A stretch of DNA of 45,433 bases. It comes from Fulvivirga sp. (GTDB taxonomy: Bacteria > Bacteroidota > Bacteroidia > Cytophagales > Cyclobacteriaceae). Positions within the stretch are counted from its first letter, which is position 1. The number at the start of each line of letters is the position of its first letter. Of the stretch, positions 23,999 through 32,960 are shown piece by piece. Position numbers and translations under genes: made by a program. The notes below the pieces were generated by a model. It did not search any database. It saw only the letters and a program-made list of their open reading frames with translations, and had not been told where the DNA came from. The stretch lies in NCBI GenBank assembly GCA_028280565.1, contig JANQLQ010000042.1, positions 1 to 45,433 on the forward strand, in the 5' to 3' direction.

Positions 23999-25123
23999 AT
24001 GAGTATGAAAGTATGGGTGGCGACTGCAGGCTGGATGCTAGTGACGGTTGCGGTATTTGCACAGGAGGCAAACGAATTCGATGTAACGATTGAAGAAGAA
24101 CAAAATAAAATTATTGACCGAGGAGGCAAAGGGGCTTATGGTTCGGTGCTTTCCAAATTGGCAAACTTCGTAAGCCTAAATGGATTTGCCGACAATGAGC
24201 TTCATGTGACAGAAGATGAAGTTTCATTTGATCAACACGAGGTAAACCTTTTCGTATCTGCTGAATTTTCGTCCCAACTCACAAGTGAATTTAATATCGA
24301 CTTCAAAGAATCTGGTGAAGAAATTGAAGTGGAGTACGCTTTTTTAGATTATGAATTCAACAGGTCTTTAATCATACGAGGGGGTAAGTTCTTGCTGCCA
24401 ACCTCTGATTTTAATGAATACTCATGGCTACCCTATGTTAACAGGATGGTCGAGGCACCGCTCTCAATAGTAGCTTCCCCAAATGAATGGTCATCTGTGG
24501 GCCTGCAGTTAAGGGGTAAATTAGGTGCTGAAAATGCAAAAGTCACTCCTTTCTATGCCGCCTACATTGTGAACGGGCTGGGCCAGCCTACGGAAATCGA
24601 AGATGAGGAAGATGAGATATTTTCGGTGCTCAACGGGCTATCTGAGGCGGGAGAAGGAGAGGATAACAATAAATTCAAAGATTTCGGTGCCCAATTTGGC
24701 GTAGAGTTTGGCGATGGTTTTTCACTATCCACATACTATCACTACAGCAGGTACGACTCTTCCGCTGACCTGGCCGCAGGGATCTACGGAGTTTCTGCCG
24801 GCTTCGATAATGGTAAACTGCATGTGAGCGGGGAATACCATAATAGCTCTTATGATAAGCGCGAAGAAGATGCTCCTTCTGTAATAGAAGAAGGTGAGGT
24901 TTCAGGTTATTTTTTACTAGGAGCTTACAAAATCAACGATCGATGGGAACCTGGCCTTAGGTTAGACGGGGCCACCATCGAGGGGGAAGATATAACACGT
25001 TATACGTTAGGACTGAACTATTATTTTGGAACCACTCGGCTTCTTAAGTTTAATGTAGGCCAGTGGAGTCATGAAGACGAAGAGGAAGCTTTCATGGAAT
25101 TGGGACTTGTTTTCTCATTCTAA
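23999..25123 (+). CDS. Porin-like outer-membrane beta-barrel protein
   Basis: A 374-residue protein with a signal peptide (MSMKVWVATAGWMLVTVAVF, cleavage after FA at about residue 21). The rest alternates polar and hydrophobic residues in strand-length runs and ends in phenylalanine (LGLVFSF), the usual end of an outer-membrane barrel. The segments FVSAEFSSQLTSEFNIDF and IRGGKFLLPTSDFNEYSWLP resemble phosphate-selective porin O/P-like and related Bacteroidota porins. An acidic loop (EIEDEEDEIFSVLNGLSEAG) may face outward. The substrate is unknown. It is 11 bases from the YfiR-like gene downstream, so the two form an operon. A second ATG two codons in is also usable. Confidence 0.75.
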   Translation: MSMKVWVATAGWMLVTVAVFAQEANEFDVTIEEEQNKIIDRGGKGAYGSVLSKLANFVSLNGFADNELHVTEDEVSFDQHEVNLFVSAEFSSQLTSEFNIDFKESGEEIEVEYAFLDYEFNRSLIIRGGKFLLPTSDFNEYSWLPYVNRMVEAPLSIVASPNEWSSVGLQLRGKLGAENAKVTPFYAAYIVNGLGQPTEIEDEEDEIFSVLNGLSEAGEGEDNNKFKDFGAQFGVEFGDGFSLSTYYHYSRYDSSADLAAGIYGVSAGFDNGKLHVSGEYHNSSYDKREEDAPSVIEEGEVSGYFLLGAYKINDRWEPGLRLDGATIEGEDITRYTLGLNYYFGTTRLLKFNVGQWSHEDEEEAFMELGLVFSF

Positions 25124-25134
25124 ATACCAATCTC

Positions 25135-25641
25135 ATGAAAGCAAAAAAATTTATAATCCTGTTATTACTTTTCTACTTTGTCATAGCAGGAATCAGTAAT
25201 CTTCTCCAAGCACAGGATATTTCCAAGTACCAAGCCCTATTTATGAGCAAATTCATAGATTACGTACAATGGCCGGACGGCAAGGAAAACTTGGTAGTAG
25301 GAATAGTTGGTAATTCCCGGGTGCTTATTGAGCTGCAAAAAACGGTAGGACAAAAGAATAAAGCCACGGTAAAAAAGATATCCAGTGCGGCAGATGCAGC
25401 CACCTGCGATATGATATTTTTACCTACTGATCAGAACAAGCTTTTTTCTACGATCCTGTCCGGTACGGAAGGTAAAAGTGTATTGATCATAACAGAAGGA
25501 GAAGAATTAGCAAAAAAAGGTTCCGTGATCTCCTTTTACGTGGATCAAGGCAAACTAAAATTTTATATCAATAAGTCAGCCGCCTCATCGAGAGGGTTGC
25601 AGATCAGCAGATCACTTATGAGCCTGGCGAAGATCATATGA
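25135..25641 (+). CDS. YfiR/DUF4154 family periplasmic protein
   Basis: A 168-residue exported protein with a hydrophobic N-terminal signal (FIILLLLFYFVIAGI, about residues 6-20, processed near LQAQ). The DUF4154 pattern follows: a strand and helix start (ISKYQALFMSKFIDYVQWPD), VVGIVGNSRVLIELQ, CDMIFLPTDQ, SVLIITEGEELAKKGSVISF and the C-terminal KFYINKSAASSRGLQISRSLMSLAKI. In Pseudomonas, YfiR is the periplasmic repressor of the diguanylate cyclase YfiN. In Bacteroidota, related proteins often sit beside histidine kinases. Neither partner is in this window, and its only operon partner here is a porin-like protein. Confidence 0.88.
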   Translation: MKAKKFIILLLLFYFVIAGISNLLQAQDISKYQALFMSKFIDYVQWPDGKENLVVGIVGNSRVLIELQKTVGQKNKATVKKISSAADAATCDMIFLPTDQNKLFSTILSGTEGKSVLIITEGEELAKKGSVISFYVDQGKLKFYINKSAASSRGLQISRSLMSLAKII

Positions 25642-25696
25642 TCCTTTTGGAAGTGATTAAGGTAAAACGATAATATCCTGTCCATTTTTCCTAGAC

Positions 25697-25722
25697 AAAT
25701 GGCGGCCCTAGGGCCGCCATTT
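25697..25722. terminator. Bidirectional terminator between convergent operons
   Basis: A perfect 26-bp palindrome with arms AAATGGCGGCCCT and AGGGCCGCCATTT lies between yfiR (plus strand) and aceA (minus strand). TTTTCTTC follows on the plus strand and A-rich sequence lies on the far left, so it can end transcription from both sides. Confidence 0.85.
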
Positions 25723-25752
25723 TCTTCATTCAAAAAAGAAAAAACTAATCGT

Positions 25753-27033
25753 TTATCTTACAAATTGTGCCTCTTCGGTACTACCACTCATAGCCGTGGT
25801 GGAAGATGTGCCTTGCTGCACAATGTTCTGTACCGTATCAAAATATTGGGTACCTACAAACGCTTGGTGTTTTACAGCTTTAAAGCCATCTTCTTGCAGC
25901 GCAAACTCTCTTTCCTGTAATTCACTGTAACCGGCCATTCCCCTATGCTTGTAGGCTTTAGACAGTTCAAACATAGAAGTATTCAGGGCGTGGAAACCCG
26001 CTAAGGTTATGAATTGGAATTTATAACCGAACTCGGCCAGCTTTTCCCTGAAGGTCTCCATCTCTTTTACAGAAAGTTTCGCCGCCCAGTTAAAGGAAGG
26101 AGAGCAGTTGTATGCTAACATTTGCTCGGGGTATTTTTCCCGGATAGCATCCGCAAACTCTTTGGCCAGTCCTAAGTCAGGATTGGAAGTTTCCATCCAT
26201 AATAAGTCGGCATAAGGTGCATAGCTTAACCCGCGATCTATGCCTTGCTCCAGTCCGTTTCTTACATGGAAAAACCCTTCTGAAGTTCTCTCTCCTGTCA
26301 AAAATTTATGATCCCTTGGGTCAATGTCAGACGTGATCAAATTAGCGGCCTCGGCATCCGTACGAGCTACGAGGAGCGTGGGCACATCCATGACATCCGC
26401 AGCCAGCCGGGCGGCGATCAATTTGTTGATCGCTTCCTGTGTAGGCACCAAAACTTTACCTCCCAAATGACCACATTTTTTGGCAGAAGATAGCTGATCC
26501 TCAAAATGGACCCCGGCAGCACCTGATTCTATCATCGCTTTCATGAGCTCAAAGGCATTCAAATTCCCCCCAAACCCAGCTTCTGCATCAGCTACGATAG
26601 GCACCATCCAGTCGATATCGGTGTCACCCGTAACACTTTGTATTTGATCCCTGCGCATCAAAGCGTTATTGATCTTTTTCACTACACTGGGTACGGAATC
26701 AGCAGGATACAGGGATTGGTCAGGATACATCTGCCCGGCCAGGTTAGCATCCGCCGCTACCTGCCATCCACTGAGGTAGATAGCTTCTAACCCGGCGGTT
26801 ACCTCTTGTACGGCCTGGTTGCCGGTAAGCGCGCCTAAGCCTGCCACAAAATCCTGCGAGTTCAGTCGCTTCCATAGTTTTTCCGCCCCAAGTTTCGCAA
26901 GGGTATGCTCTATAATTACAGACCCTCTTAGTTTTACTACAGCCTCAGGAATGTAGGTCCTTTTCACATTTTTCCAACGCGGATTGGTCATCCAGTCGTT
27001 GTACATTCTTTCAATTTGATCTCCCCTGGTCAT
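25753..27033 (-). CDS. aceA: Isocitrate lyase
   Basis: A 426-residue enzyme that splits isocitrate to glyoxylate and succinate, the first step of the glyoxylate shunt. It lets the cell grow on acetate or fatty acids without losing carbon as CO2. The active-site signature KKCGHLGGK is at residues 185-193, with the catalytic cysteine at 187. [33 protein letters not shown] and YNCSPSFNW are other conserved parts. The length is typical of the short, bacterial form. It is the second gene of the operon and starts five bases after the malate synthase stop. The 3' end faces a strong palindromic terminator. Confidence 0.97.
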   Translation of the reverse strand: MTRGDQIERMYNDWMTNPRWKNVKRTYIPEAVVKLRGSVIIEHTLAKLGAEKLWKRLNSQDFVAGLGALTGNQAVQEVTAGLEAIYLSGWQVAADANLAGQMYPDQSLYPADSVPSVVKKINNALMRRDQIQSVTGDTDIDWMVPIVADAEAGFGGNLNAFELMKAMIESGAAGVHFEDQLSSAKKCGHLGGKVLVPTQEAINKLIAARLAADVMDVPTLLVARTDAEAANLITSDIDPRDHKFLTGERTSEGFFHVRNGLEQGIDRGLSYAPYADLLWMETSNPDLGLAKEFADAIREKYPEQMLAYNCSPSFNWAAKLSVKEMETFREKLAEFGYKFQFITLAGFHALNTSMFELSKAYKHRGMAGYSELQEREFALQEDGFKAVKHQAFVGTQYFDTVQNIVQQGTSSTTAMSGSTEEAQFVR

Positions 27034-27038
27034 AACGT

Positions 27039-28652
27039 TTAATTGATTAGGTTGTAAGTTCTTATTGTTAAAAATTCTTCGAAAGTATCGGCAAGCACCA
27101 GCTCATCGAATAGTTCAATGGCCTTTTTGAATTCACCATTTTTGTAGTACTCTTTTCCTACGTATTGCTTGATCTTTTCTATTTCTTCATTCCTTAGCTC
27201 GTAATAAAGCTCTTTGTCCACTTGGCGTCCGTCCTCCAGCTTAGCGCCGTTTTTGATCCATTGCCATACTTGGGTCCTGGAGATCTCTGCCGTGGCGGCA
27301 TCTTCCATCAGGTGATAAAGAGCTGCTGCGCCATTTCCCTTAAGCCAGCTTTCCAGGTACAAAATACCTACATTAATGTTTGTTCTCAGCCCTTGCTCGG
27401 TAATGGTCCCTTCCGGCACCTCCAGCAGTTGCTCCGGGGTAACATGCACATCACATCTTTTAATGTGGACCTGGTTATTCGTAGGCATGTACTGGTTAAA
27501 TGCCTCTTCCGCCACCTTTACCAATCCCGGGTGGGCCACCCAAGTGCCATCATGCCCCATTCGTACCTCACGCACCTTGTCTGACATTACTTTTTCCAGT
27601 GCGATCTCGTTGGCTTCAGGGTCCGATTTGATCGGGATCTGCGCTGCCATACCTCCCATAGCATGCGCTCCCCGCTTATGACACGCCTTGATAACAGCAA
27701 GGGCATAGGATCGCATAAAAGGCACCTCCATGGTCACTTGCGCCCTATCCGGTAGGATGAACCCTTCGCGGTTACGAAACTTCTTTATAAACGAAAAGAT
27801 ATAATCCCATCGGCCGCAGTTAAGCCCGGCGCTGTGCTCTTTCAGTTCAAAGAGGATCTCGTCCAGCTCAAACGTAGCCAATATCGTCTCGATCAATACC
27901 GTGGCCTTAATGGAGCCTTGCGGTATACCCAGGTAGGCTTGGGCAAATTCGAATACTTTATTCCAAAGGCGAGCCTCTTTATGACTTTCTATTTTAGGAA
28001 GGTAGAAATAAGGCCCGCTTCCTTTATCTAAAAGTTTTTGTGCATTGTGAAAGAAATACAATCCAAAATCCACAAGACTTCCGCTCATAGGCTCGCTGTC
28101 TACCCTTAAATGCTTTTCTTCCAGGTGCCATCCGCGAGGTCTTACAAATAATACAGCCGTGGTAGGGTTGAGTTTGTACTCCTTCCCAGTTTTCGGGTGC
28201 TTATACGATATGGTGCCTTCAATGGCATCGCGTAGATTGATCTGTCCCTGGATAGTATTGTCCCAATTCGGGGTATTGCTGTCTTCAAAATCTGCCATGA
28301 ACACCCTTGCGCCGGAGTTCAGCGCATTGATGATCATCTTGCGCTCCACCGGCCCGGTGATCTCCACACGTCTATCCAAAAGATCATGCGGCACCGGGGC
28401 CACTCTCCAATCACTTTCGCGGATGGCCTTGGTTTTTTCCAAAAACCCTGGCATCTGCCCACCGTCCAGCTCGTTTTGCCGGATCTCCCGGGCTTTTAAC
28501 AGGCGCTTCCTCTCCCCGTTAAAATTCCTGTGCAACGTTTCTAAAAAAGCGAGTGCCCCGGGTGTGAGTATTTCCTTGTAAGCCCCTGGCATCGCACCCT
28601 GTATCCCGACAGTTGCGGATGTTTCGTTGATCTTGCTAGTTATCTCCATCAT
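27039..28652 (-). CDS. aceB: Malate synthase A
   Basis: A 537-residue enzyme that condenses glyoxylate with acetyl-CoA to malate, the second shunt step. Signature parts are [82 protein letters not shown] and [14 protein letters not shown], which place it in the A class. The reading frame is open 18 codons upstream. I start at the ATG at 28652 because the family N-terminus begins here, and the upstream part would run into the promoter and palindromes. It is the first gene of the aceB-aceA operon. The start region lies about 25 bases after the proposed transcription start. Confidence 0.96.
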   Translation of the reverse strand: MMEITSKINETSATVGIQGAMPGAYKEILTPGALAFLETLHRNFNGERKRLLKAREIRQNELDGGQMPGFLEKTKAIRESDWRVAPVPHDLLDRRVEITGPVERKMIINALNSGARVFMADFEDSNTPNWDNTIQGQINLRDAIEGTISYKHPKTGKEYKLNPTTAVLFVRPRGWHLEEKHLRVDSEPMSGSLVDFGLYFFHNAQKLLDKGSGPYFYLPKIESHKEARLWNKVFEFAQAYLGIPQGSIKATVLIETILATFELDEILFELKEHSAGLNCGRWDYIFSFIKKFRNREGFILPDRAQVTMEVPFMRSYALAVIKACHKRGAHAMGGMAAQIPIKSDPEANEIALEKVMSDKVREVRMGHDGTWVAHPGLVKVAEEAFNQYMPTNNQVHIKRCDVHVTPEQLLEVPEGTITEQGLRTNINVGILYLESWLKGNGAAALYHLMEDAATAEISRTQVWQWIKNGAKLEDGRQVDKELYYELRNEEIEKIKQYVGKEYYKNGEFKKAIELFDELVLADTFEEFLTIRTYNLIN

Positions 28653-28683
28653 TTTTGACAAGCGTTTAAAAGGTAATGTTCTG

Positions 28684-28715
28684 CCAAGATAGAAAATTTT
28701 CTTCAATAGCGAAAA
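28684..28715 (-). promoter_or_regulatory. Proposed aceBA promoter
   Basis: On the minus strand TATCTTGG (28691-28684) resembles the -7 element TAnnTTTG with one mismatch. TTTT (28715-28712) sits 20 bases upstream in the -33 position. The same TATCTTGG with a better -33 precedes the SpoIIE gene. The proposed promoter lies inside the palindrome cluster at 28691-28737. Confidence 0.4.
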
Positions 28716-28737
28716 TTCGCTAAAAGAAAATTTTCTT
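28691..28737. promoter_or_regulatory. Cluster of three palindromes upstream of aceB (putative operators)
   Basis: Three palindromes lie in a row: AGAAAATTTTCT (28691-28702), TAGCGAA-AA-TTCGCTA (28707-28722) and AAGAAAATTTTCTT (28724-28737). Their centres are 18 and 16 bases apart. The outer two are near-identical and the middle one is different. The first two overlap the proposed aceB promoter, so binding there would block transcription. The divergent RamB/ScfR-like regulator is the natural candidate to bind, which is inference. Confidence 0.7.
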
Positions 28738-28743
28738 AAAAAA

Positions 28744-28775
28744 TTGAAATAGCACCATTTTATATGCTATTTTTG
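28744..28775 (+). promoter_or_regulatory. Promoter of the RamB/ScfR-like regulator with an internal inverted repeat
   Basis: TATTTTTG (28768-28775) matches the -7 element TAnnTTTG, and TTG at 28744-28746 lies about 21 bases upstream in the -33 position. The inverted repeat AAATAGCA (28747-28754) and TGCTATTT (28765-28772) fills the space between and overlaps the -7 box, so a bound protein would block polymerase. Autoregulation is the likely purpose. Confidence 0.55.
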
Positions 28776-28906
28776 TTGTTATTATTCCCCGGACAGGTAG
28801 TGGTTAAACTACATTTAAGTGATTACTGGCCAGGCAATAGCCCGAGCCACGATAACCACATTTCATGAAATGCCGGGAGTAACCAAAAAAATTTCATAAA
28901 TTTCAC
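28776..28906 (+). other. Possible structured leader of the regulator gene
   Basis: Between the promoter and the start codon lie several pairing segments: GTAGT and ACTAC around a six-base loop (about 28796-28811), TGGTTA (28801-28806) with TAACCA (28853-28858), and the perfect palindrome CATTTCATGAAATG (28859-28872). The first two stems share bases, so they would be alternatives. No known riboswitch is recognised. Confidence 0.3.
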
Positions 28907-30472
28907 ATGGAATATGCACATTTAACCCCGTTGGAAATCGATAGCCCAAAATCACCGAGAATGGAAAGTAAGCGGACGGATATGGTAAACGGTAATTTTT
29001 CCCTCAAACACATTTTAGGGCTCAAAGTGCGTGACCTTAGGGTGGATAAGGATCTTTCTTTCCAGGACTTGGCCGAAAAAACCGGGTTGTCGATCTCTTA
29101 TTTGAGCGAGATCGAAAAAGGCAAAAAGTATCCCAAAGGGGACAAGATACTTTCCTTGGCCGAGGCCCTGGGCGTGAGCTACGATTACTTGGTCTCTTTG
29201 AAAGTGTCCAAAAAGCTGGAGCCGATCATTAACTTGTTGCAATCGGACTTTTTCAAGGAATTCCCGCTGGAAACCTTCGGTTTGGATCCACAAAAGATCA
29301 TCGAGTTACTGTCGCAAGCGCCTGAAAAGATCAACGCCTTCATTACGTCCATCATTAACATGGCCCGCAACTACGAGATGCGCGGGGAGCATTTCTACTT
29401 TGCCGCGTTACGATCGTACCAGGAGCTTCATGACAACTATTTCCCTGGGTTAGAGAACGCCGTGAATGAGTTCAGGAAAGAGCATGGCGCCTTGCTAGAG
29501 GTACCGGTGACCGTAAATGCGCTCAAAGATATATTACGTAACAAATATAATATCCAGTTAGACCGCGGGCAGCTTAGCAAGCAGGAAGCACTACGCGACT
29601 TACGATCCTATTTCCACGAAAAAGAACAAAAGCTCCTGTTCAACGCCGGGTTAACCCGTGCCCAGGAATGTTTTCTCCTAGGCAGGGAGATCGCCTTCCA
29701 GCACCTGGGCATCAAGAACAGGCCCATGGAAACCCCTCCCCAGCGGGCCTATCAATTCGAAACGATATTGAACAATTACAAGGCTTCATACTTTTCGGCC
29801 GCCTTAATGATGCCCGAAGATGAAGTCATTAAAGATATTCGTAAGGTCGCCCTGGCCAAAAAGTGGAATAAGAACATGATGGTCTCGTTCATCGATAAAT
29901 ACCGGGCCACCCCGGAAATGCTGATGCAGCGCCTGACCAATATCTTACCGAAGCGCTTTGGCATGAAAAACCTTTTTTTCCTGCGTTTTGTAGGCACGGA
30001 TAATTTTTCCTTTTACGATCTTACGAAGGAATTGCACCTGGCCCGTATTCATAACCCGCATGGGAATGGCCTGAATGAGCACTACTGCCGCCGGTGGCTC
30101 GCCATTCGGATGATCAAGCAATTGCGAAGCACCTCGAAGATCAATCGCACCAACCAAATACTGGCTGGCGCCCAGATCTCAAAATACTTTGGCACGGACG
30201 ATGATTATCTATGTTTGTCCATGGCATTCCCTAATGTCTCTAATCCCATAGAAAGTATCAGTGTTACCATTGGCTTTTATATTGACGACGCTCTACGGCA
30301 GCGCATCAGGTTCATCGATGACCCTTCTATCAAATCACGAATTGTGAACACTACCTGCGAACGCTGCGCCTGGACAGACTGCGAAGACCGCATCGCCCCG
30401 CCGATCCAGGTGGAACGGGAAAAAAGCCGGCAAGAGATCTTACAAGCTATGGAGGTCATTGACCCAAGTTAG
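28907..30472 (+). CDS. RamB/ScfR-type regulator (XRE HTH plus IrrE-like domain) beside the glyoxylate operon
   Basis: A 521-residue protein. The N-terminal helix-turn-helix (about 36-92) reads LGLKVRDLRVDKDLSFQDLA, EKTGLSISYLSEIEKGKKYP, LAEALGVSYDYL. A long central region (about 150-400) resembles the ImmA/IrrE-like part of short-chain fatty acid regulators. It lacks a clear HExxH: the equivalent region reads LLGREIAFQHLG. The C-terminus has CERCAWTDCEDRIAPP (C484, C487, C492), the cysteine cluster of the DUF2083/ScfR group. RamB of Corynebacterium and related proteins control aceA, aceB and propionate genes. It is divergent from aceB across 254 bp with palindromes, so direct control of the shunt is the strong inference. 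Confidence 0.85.
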   Translation: MEYAHLTPLEIDSPKSPRMESKRTDMVNGNFSLKHILGLKVRDLRVDKDLSFQDLAEKTGLSISYLSEIEKGKKYPKGDKILSLAEALGVSYDYLVSLKVSKKLEPIINLLQSDFFKEFPLETFGLDPQKIIELLSQAPEKINAFITSIINMARNYEMRGEHFYFAALRSYQELHDNYFPGLENAVNEFRKEHGALLEVPVTVNALKDILRNKYNIQLDRGQLSKQEALRDLRSYFHEKEQKLLFNAGLTRAQECFLLGREIAFQHLGIKNRPMETPPQRAYQFETILNNYKASYFSAALMMPEDEVIKDIRKVALAKKWNKNMMVSFIDKYRATPEMLMQRLTNILPKRFGMKNLFFLRFVGTDNFSFYDLTKELHLARIHNPHGNGLNEHYCRRWLAIRMIKQLRSTSKINRTNQILAGAQISKYFGTDDDYLCLSMAFPNVSNPIESISVTIGFYIDDALRQRIRFIDDPSIKSRIVNTTCERCAWTDCEDRIAPPIQVEREKSRQEILQAMEVIDPS

Positions 30473-30565
30473 TGAAGAAGCAGTTAAGTCACTGGTTGTT
30501 AAACTATTAAACCATAAAGCATGGTAGTGTCTCGATAATCTCGCAACTTAAATAACCAACCACCA

Positions 30566-30597
30566 TTTGCGGGTAAGGTAAATCTTAAATATCTTGG
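30566..30597 (+). promoter_or_regulatory. Promoter of the TPR-SpoIIE gene
   Basis: TTTG at 30566-30569 and TATCTTGG at 30590-30597, with 20 bases between them, fit the -33/-7 pattern with one mismatch. Transcription would start near 30604, about 20 bases before the ATG at 30623. Confidence 0.5.
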
Positions 30598-30622
30598 TCA
30601 CCGCCCTAGTTTTAATCTTGGT

Positions 30623-32422
30623 ATGGACCTTTTTTTTCGACCCGCTGGCATTTGTTTTTTTGTTTCACTTATCGGCTTTTCAATTGTTGGTTTCGGTCAA
30701 CAACGTAGCGTTGGTAACCTTGAGCCACTGCTGGAAGAGGCGATCCAAGAGGGAAATGACGGGAAAGCCGCCTTTTATCACTATGAATTAGCTAAACTAC
30801 AATTAGCCGGGGGCCAGCCTGGTCAAGCTTCTGAGCACTTATCACAAAGTCTTAAACTGGCGCGGAAGGTGGACGACAAGCCCCTCTCCTATTTAGTGTA
30901 TCAGCTCACGGGGGAGATCCTTAAAGAAGAAGAAAGCTACAACAGGGCATTAAACAATTACCAGCGTGCATTGAAAATAGCCCGTGATATGGGTAAACAA
31001 GAATTTGTACAGCAAGCCTTGATGGATGTAGCCATGGTATACCGGCTATCCGGGCGCAACAAGAGGGCGATAGAACCACTGGAGGAAGCTTTATCCCTAG
31101 CGATCCAGGATAAAGATATCATCTTACAATTGGAATGCTACCAGCAGCTTGGGGAGATCTACCGGGAGGATGGGAACGAATCTAAATACCGCGAATTCCA
31201 AACCTTATACACAAACATATTGGAGGACCAGCAAAATGAACTGATCAGCGAGCAGCAGCGCACTGAACTGGAACAGCAATTAGAGCAAGCCGGGGAAGAG
31301 CAGAAAAATGTAAGTACCCTCTTGCAGCGGCAATCCAGGCAACTGCGACAGGCGGAAGATTCCTTGCTGGCCACTCGTTATTCACTGGACGAAACGGCTA
31401 AGTCACTTGAGCTGGCGGAAGAGGTGGCCGAAAACCAACAACTCCAAATTGATTTGCTTAATAAAGACAAAGAGCTGGCAGAAAGTCGTATTAAAGAACA
31501 AAACGCTCGCCTGGAAAACGAAGCGCTGATACGAAACTCCATCATCATCGGTACTTTACTGGCCGGCGCTTTGGTCTTTGTGATCGTACTAGGCTACCGC
31601 CGGAAGATAGAAGCCAACAAAGAAATCGCCCGCCAGAACAAAAGCATCCAGGGTAGCATCAACTACGCCAAAAGAATACAAGAGGCCATGTTGCATAAGA
31701 GCGATCTCCAGCAACACCTGCTGGCCGATTCCTTTGTGCTGTTCAAACCCCGGGACCTTGTGAGTGGTGATTTTTATTGGATATCGGAGATCAAGGGATG
31801 GTACGATCCCGACGTGGTGATAGCAGCGGTCGACTGTACGGGGCATGGCATACCGGGAGCTTTTATGTCGATGATCGGTATGAATACCTTAAACGCTATC
31901 ATTAGCCGCGGTGTAGCGGAATCGGACCAAATATTGGGTGAGCTTGACCATGAGATCCGGACGGCCCTCCAGCAGGAAAAAACCGGTAACCAAGACGGTA
32001 TGGACGTAGTTCTATGCATTTACAGGAAAGAAAGAGGCATCCTGGAGTTTTCCGGGGCCAAGAATTCGCTGCTTTACGTTCAAAATAACGAGATCCACAA
32101 GCTAAAAGGGGACCGGCGCGCAATCGGGGGAAAGAGTTATCGTAAGCAGCAAAACGGCTTCAAAAAGCACACGATCAGCATTGACCAACCTACCACGATT
32201 TACCTGTTTTCCGATGGCTACCAAGACCAGTTTGGCGGGGAAAACAACACTAAGTTCATGTCGTCAAAGTTCAACGATCTCCTGCTAGAAATACATCAAA
32301 AGCCCATGGAAGAGCAAAAAGAGATCTTAGACCGAACGATCCAGGCATGGATGGGGGATCACAAGCAAACGGATGACATCTTGGTCATGGGCGTGAGATT
32401 GGATGCGGAGGCGGGTGATTAG
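30623..32422 (+). CDS. Membrane-anchored TPR and SpoIIE-type PP2C phosphatase
   Basis: A 599-residue signalling protein. An N-terminal signal-like segment (about 8-24) is followed by TPR repeats (about 35-195; ASEHLSQSLKLARKVDD, NRALNNYQRALKIARDMG, KRAIEPLEEALSLAIQ), a long Gln/Glu-rich coiled coil (about 200-303), one transmembrane helix (about 306-325) and a cytoplasmic SpoIIE/PP2C phosphatase domain (about 345-595). Metal-binding motifs are PRDLVSGDFYW (376-386), VDCTGHGIPGAFMS (403-416), LFSDGYQDQFGG and KQTDDILVMGV. It should remove phosphate from a serine, as in anti-anti-sigma switches, upon signals reaching the TPR domain. No STAS or anti-sigma kinase gene is adjacent. Confidence 0.9.
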   Translation: MDLFFRPAGICFFVSLIGFSIVGFGQQRSVGNLEPLLEEAIQEGNDGKAAFYHYELAKLQLAGGQPGQASEHLSQSLKLARKVDDKPLSYLVYQLTGEILKEEESYNRALNNYQRALKIARDMGKQEFVQQALMDVAMVYRLSGRNKRAIEPLEEALSLAIQDKDIILQLECYQQLGEIYREDGNESKYREFQTLYTNILEDQQNELISEQQRTELEQQLEQAGEEQKNVSTLLQRQSRQLRQAEDSLLATRYSLDETAKSLELAEEVAENQQLQIDLLNKDKELAESRIKEQNARLENEALIRNSIIIGTLLAGALVFVIVLGYRRKIEANKEIARQNKSIQGSINYAKRIQEAMLHKSDLQQHLLADSFVLFKPRDLVSGDFYWISEIKGWYDPDVVIAAVDCTGHGIPGAFMSMIGMNTLNAIISRGVAESDQILGELDHEIRTALQQEKTGNQDGMDVVLCIYRKERGILEFSGAKNSLLYVQNNEIHKLKGDRRAIGGKSYRKQQNGFKKHTISIDQPTTIYLFSDGYQDQFGGENNTKFMSSKFNDLLLEIHQKPMEEQKEILDRTIQAWMGDHKQTDDILVMGVRLDAEAGD

Positions 32423-32537
32423 TTTTTTAGTCTTGGGTCTTGAGTAGGGAGTCTTGAGTTGTAACGGTCTCGGGAGTTTGCCGATTTTGGTTTAACATTG
32501 TTCCGGGAAGAATTTTATAGGATCATGGGGCACTAAC

Positions 32538-32603
32538 GAGAACGCCCGGATTACAAATCCTATTGCCTCGATAAGTACGCATTACGCTACACTAAATGCG
32601 CAC
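32538..32603 (+). repeat. 66-bp inverted element, forward copy
   Basis: It begins GAGAACGCCCGGATTACAAA and ends CTAAATGCGCAC. The reverse complement of 33951-34016 matches it over all 66 bases with five differences counted by eye. Within it GGATT-ACA-AATCC can form a small hairpin. Confidence 0.85.
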
Positions 32604-32615
32604 TAGCTGAAAACT

Positions 32616-32960
32616 TAGAGCATCATAGAAAATTCAAGTGGCGTATGGAGGGCAGACCTCCAGGAACAGCGCGGCACATTGGAGGCCCGTGGGTAAGCGG
32701 CCTATAGGGGCTGGGCAGTGCGTTTCGAGGGGAAAATGGGCTTTGTTCCTGGCGCCCTTTTCTTTTGTTTCGTTTTCTTTCCCCGAAGGGATGCCTATGG
32801 CATGGGCGCGCAAAAGAAAATGAAAACTGGACTTAGAACCACAAAATCCCGCTTAAACTGCGCATTTCGAGGCTCCCATTACCCGAAACACTTTAAAATG
32901 CAGCCCAATTTACCAAAACTAAACGTTCTCCTATCAAAGCTAATTCTCAAGGACACCCAA
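32616..32960 (+). repeat. 320-bp dispersed repeat, copy 2
   Basis: Aligns with copies 1 and 3. It differs by about 26 extra bases (CCCCGAAGGGATGCCTATGG and on) placed exactly at the loop of the central TTTTCTTT/AAAAGAAAA palindrome. A change limited to the palindrome tip fits slippage or copying of a hairpin. Sequence flanking all three copies shows TTAG just before the start. Confidence 0.85.
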
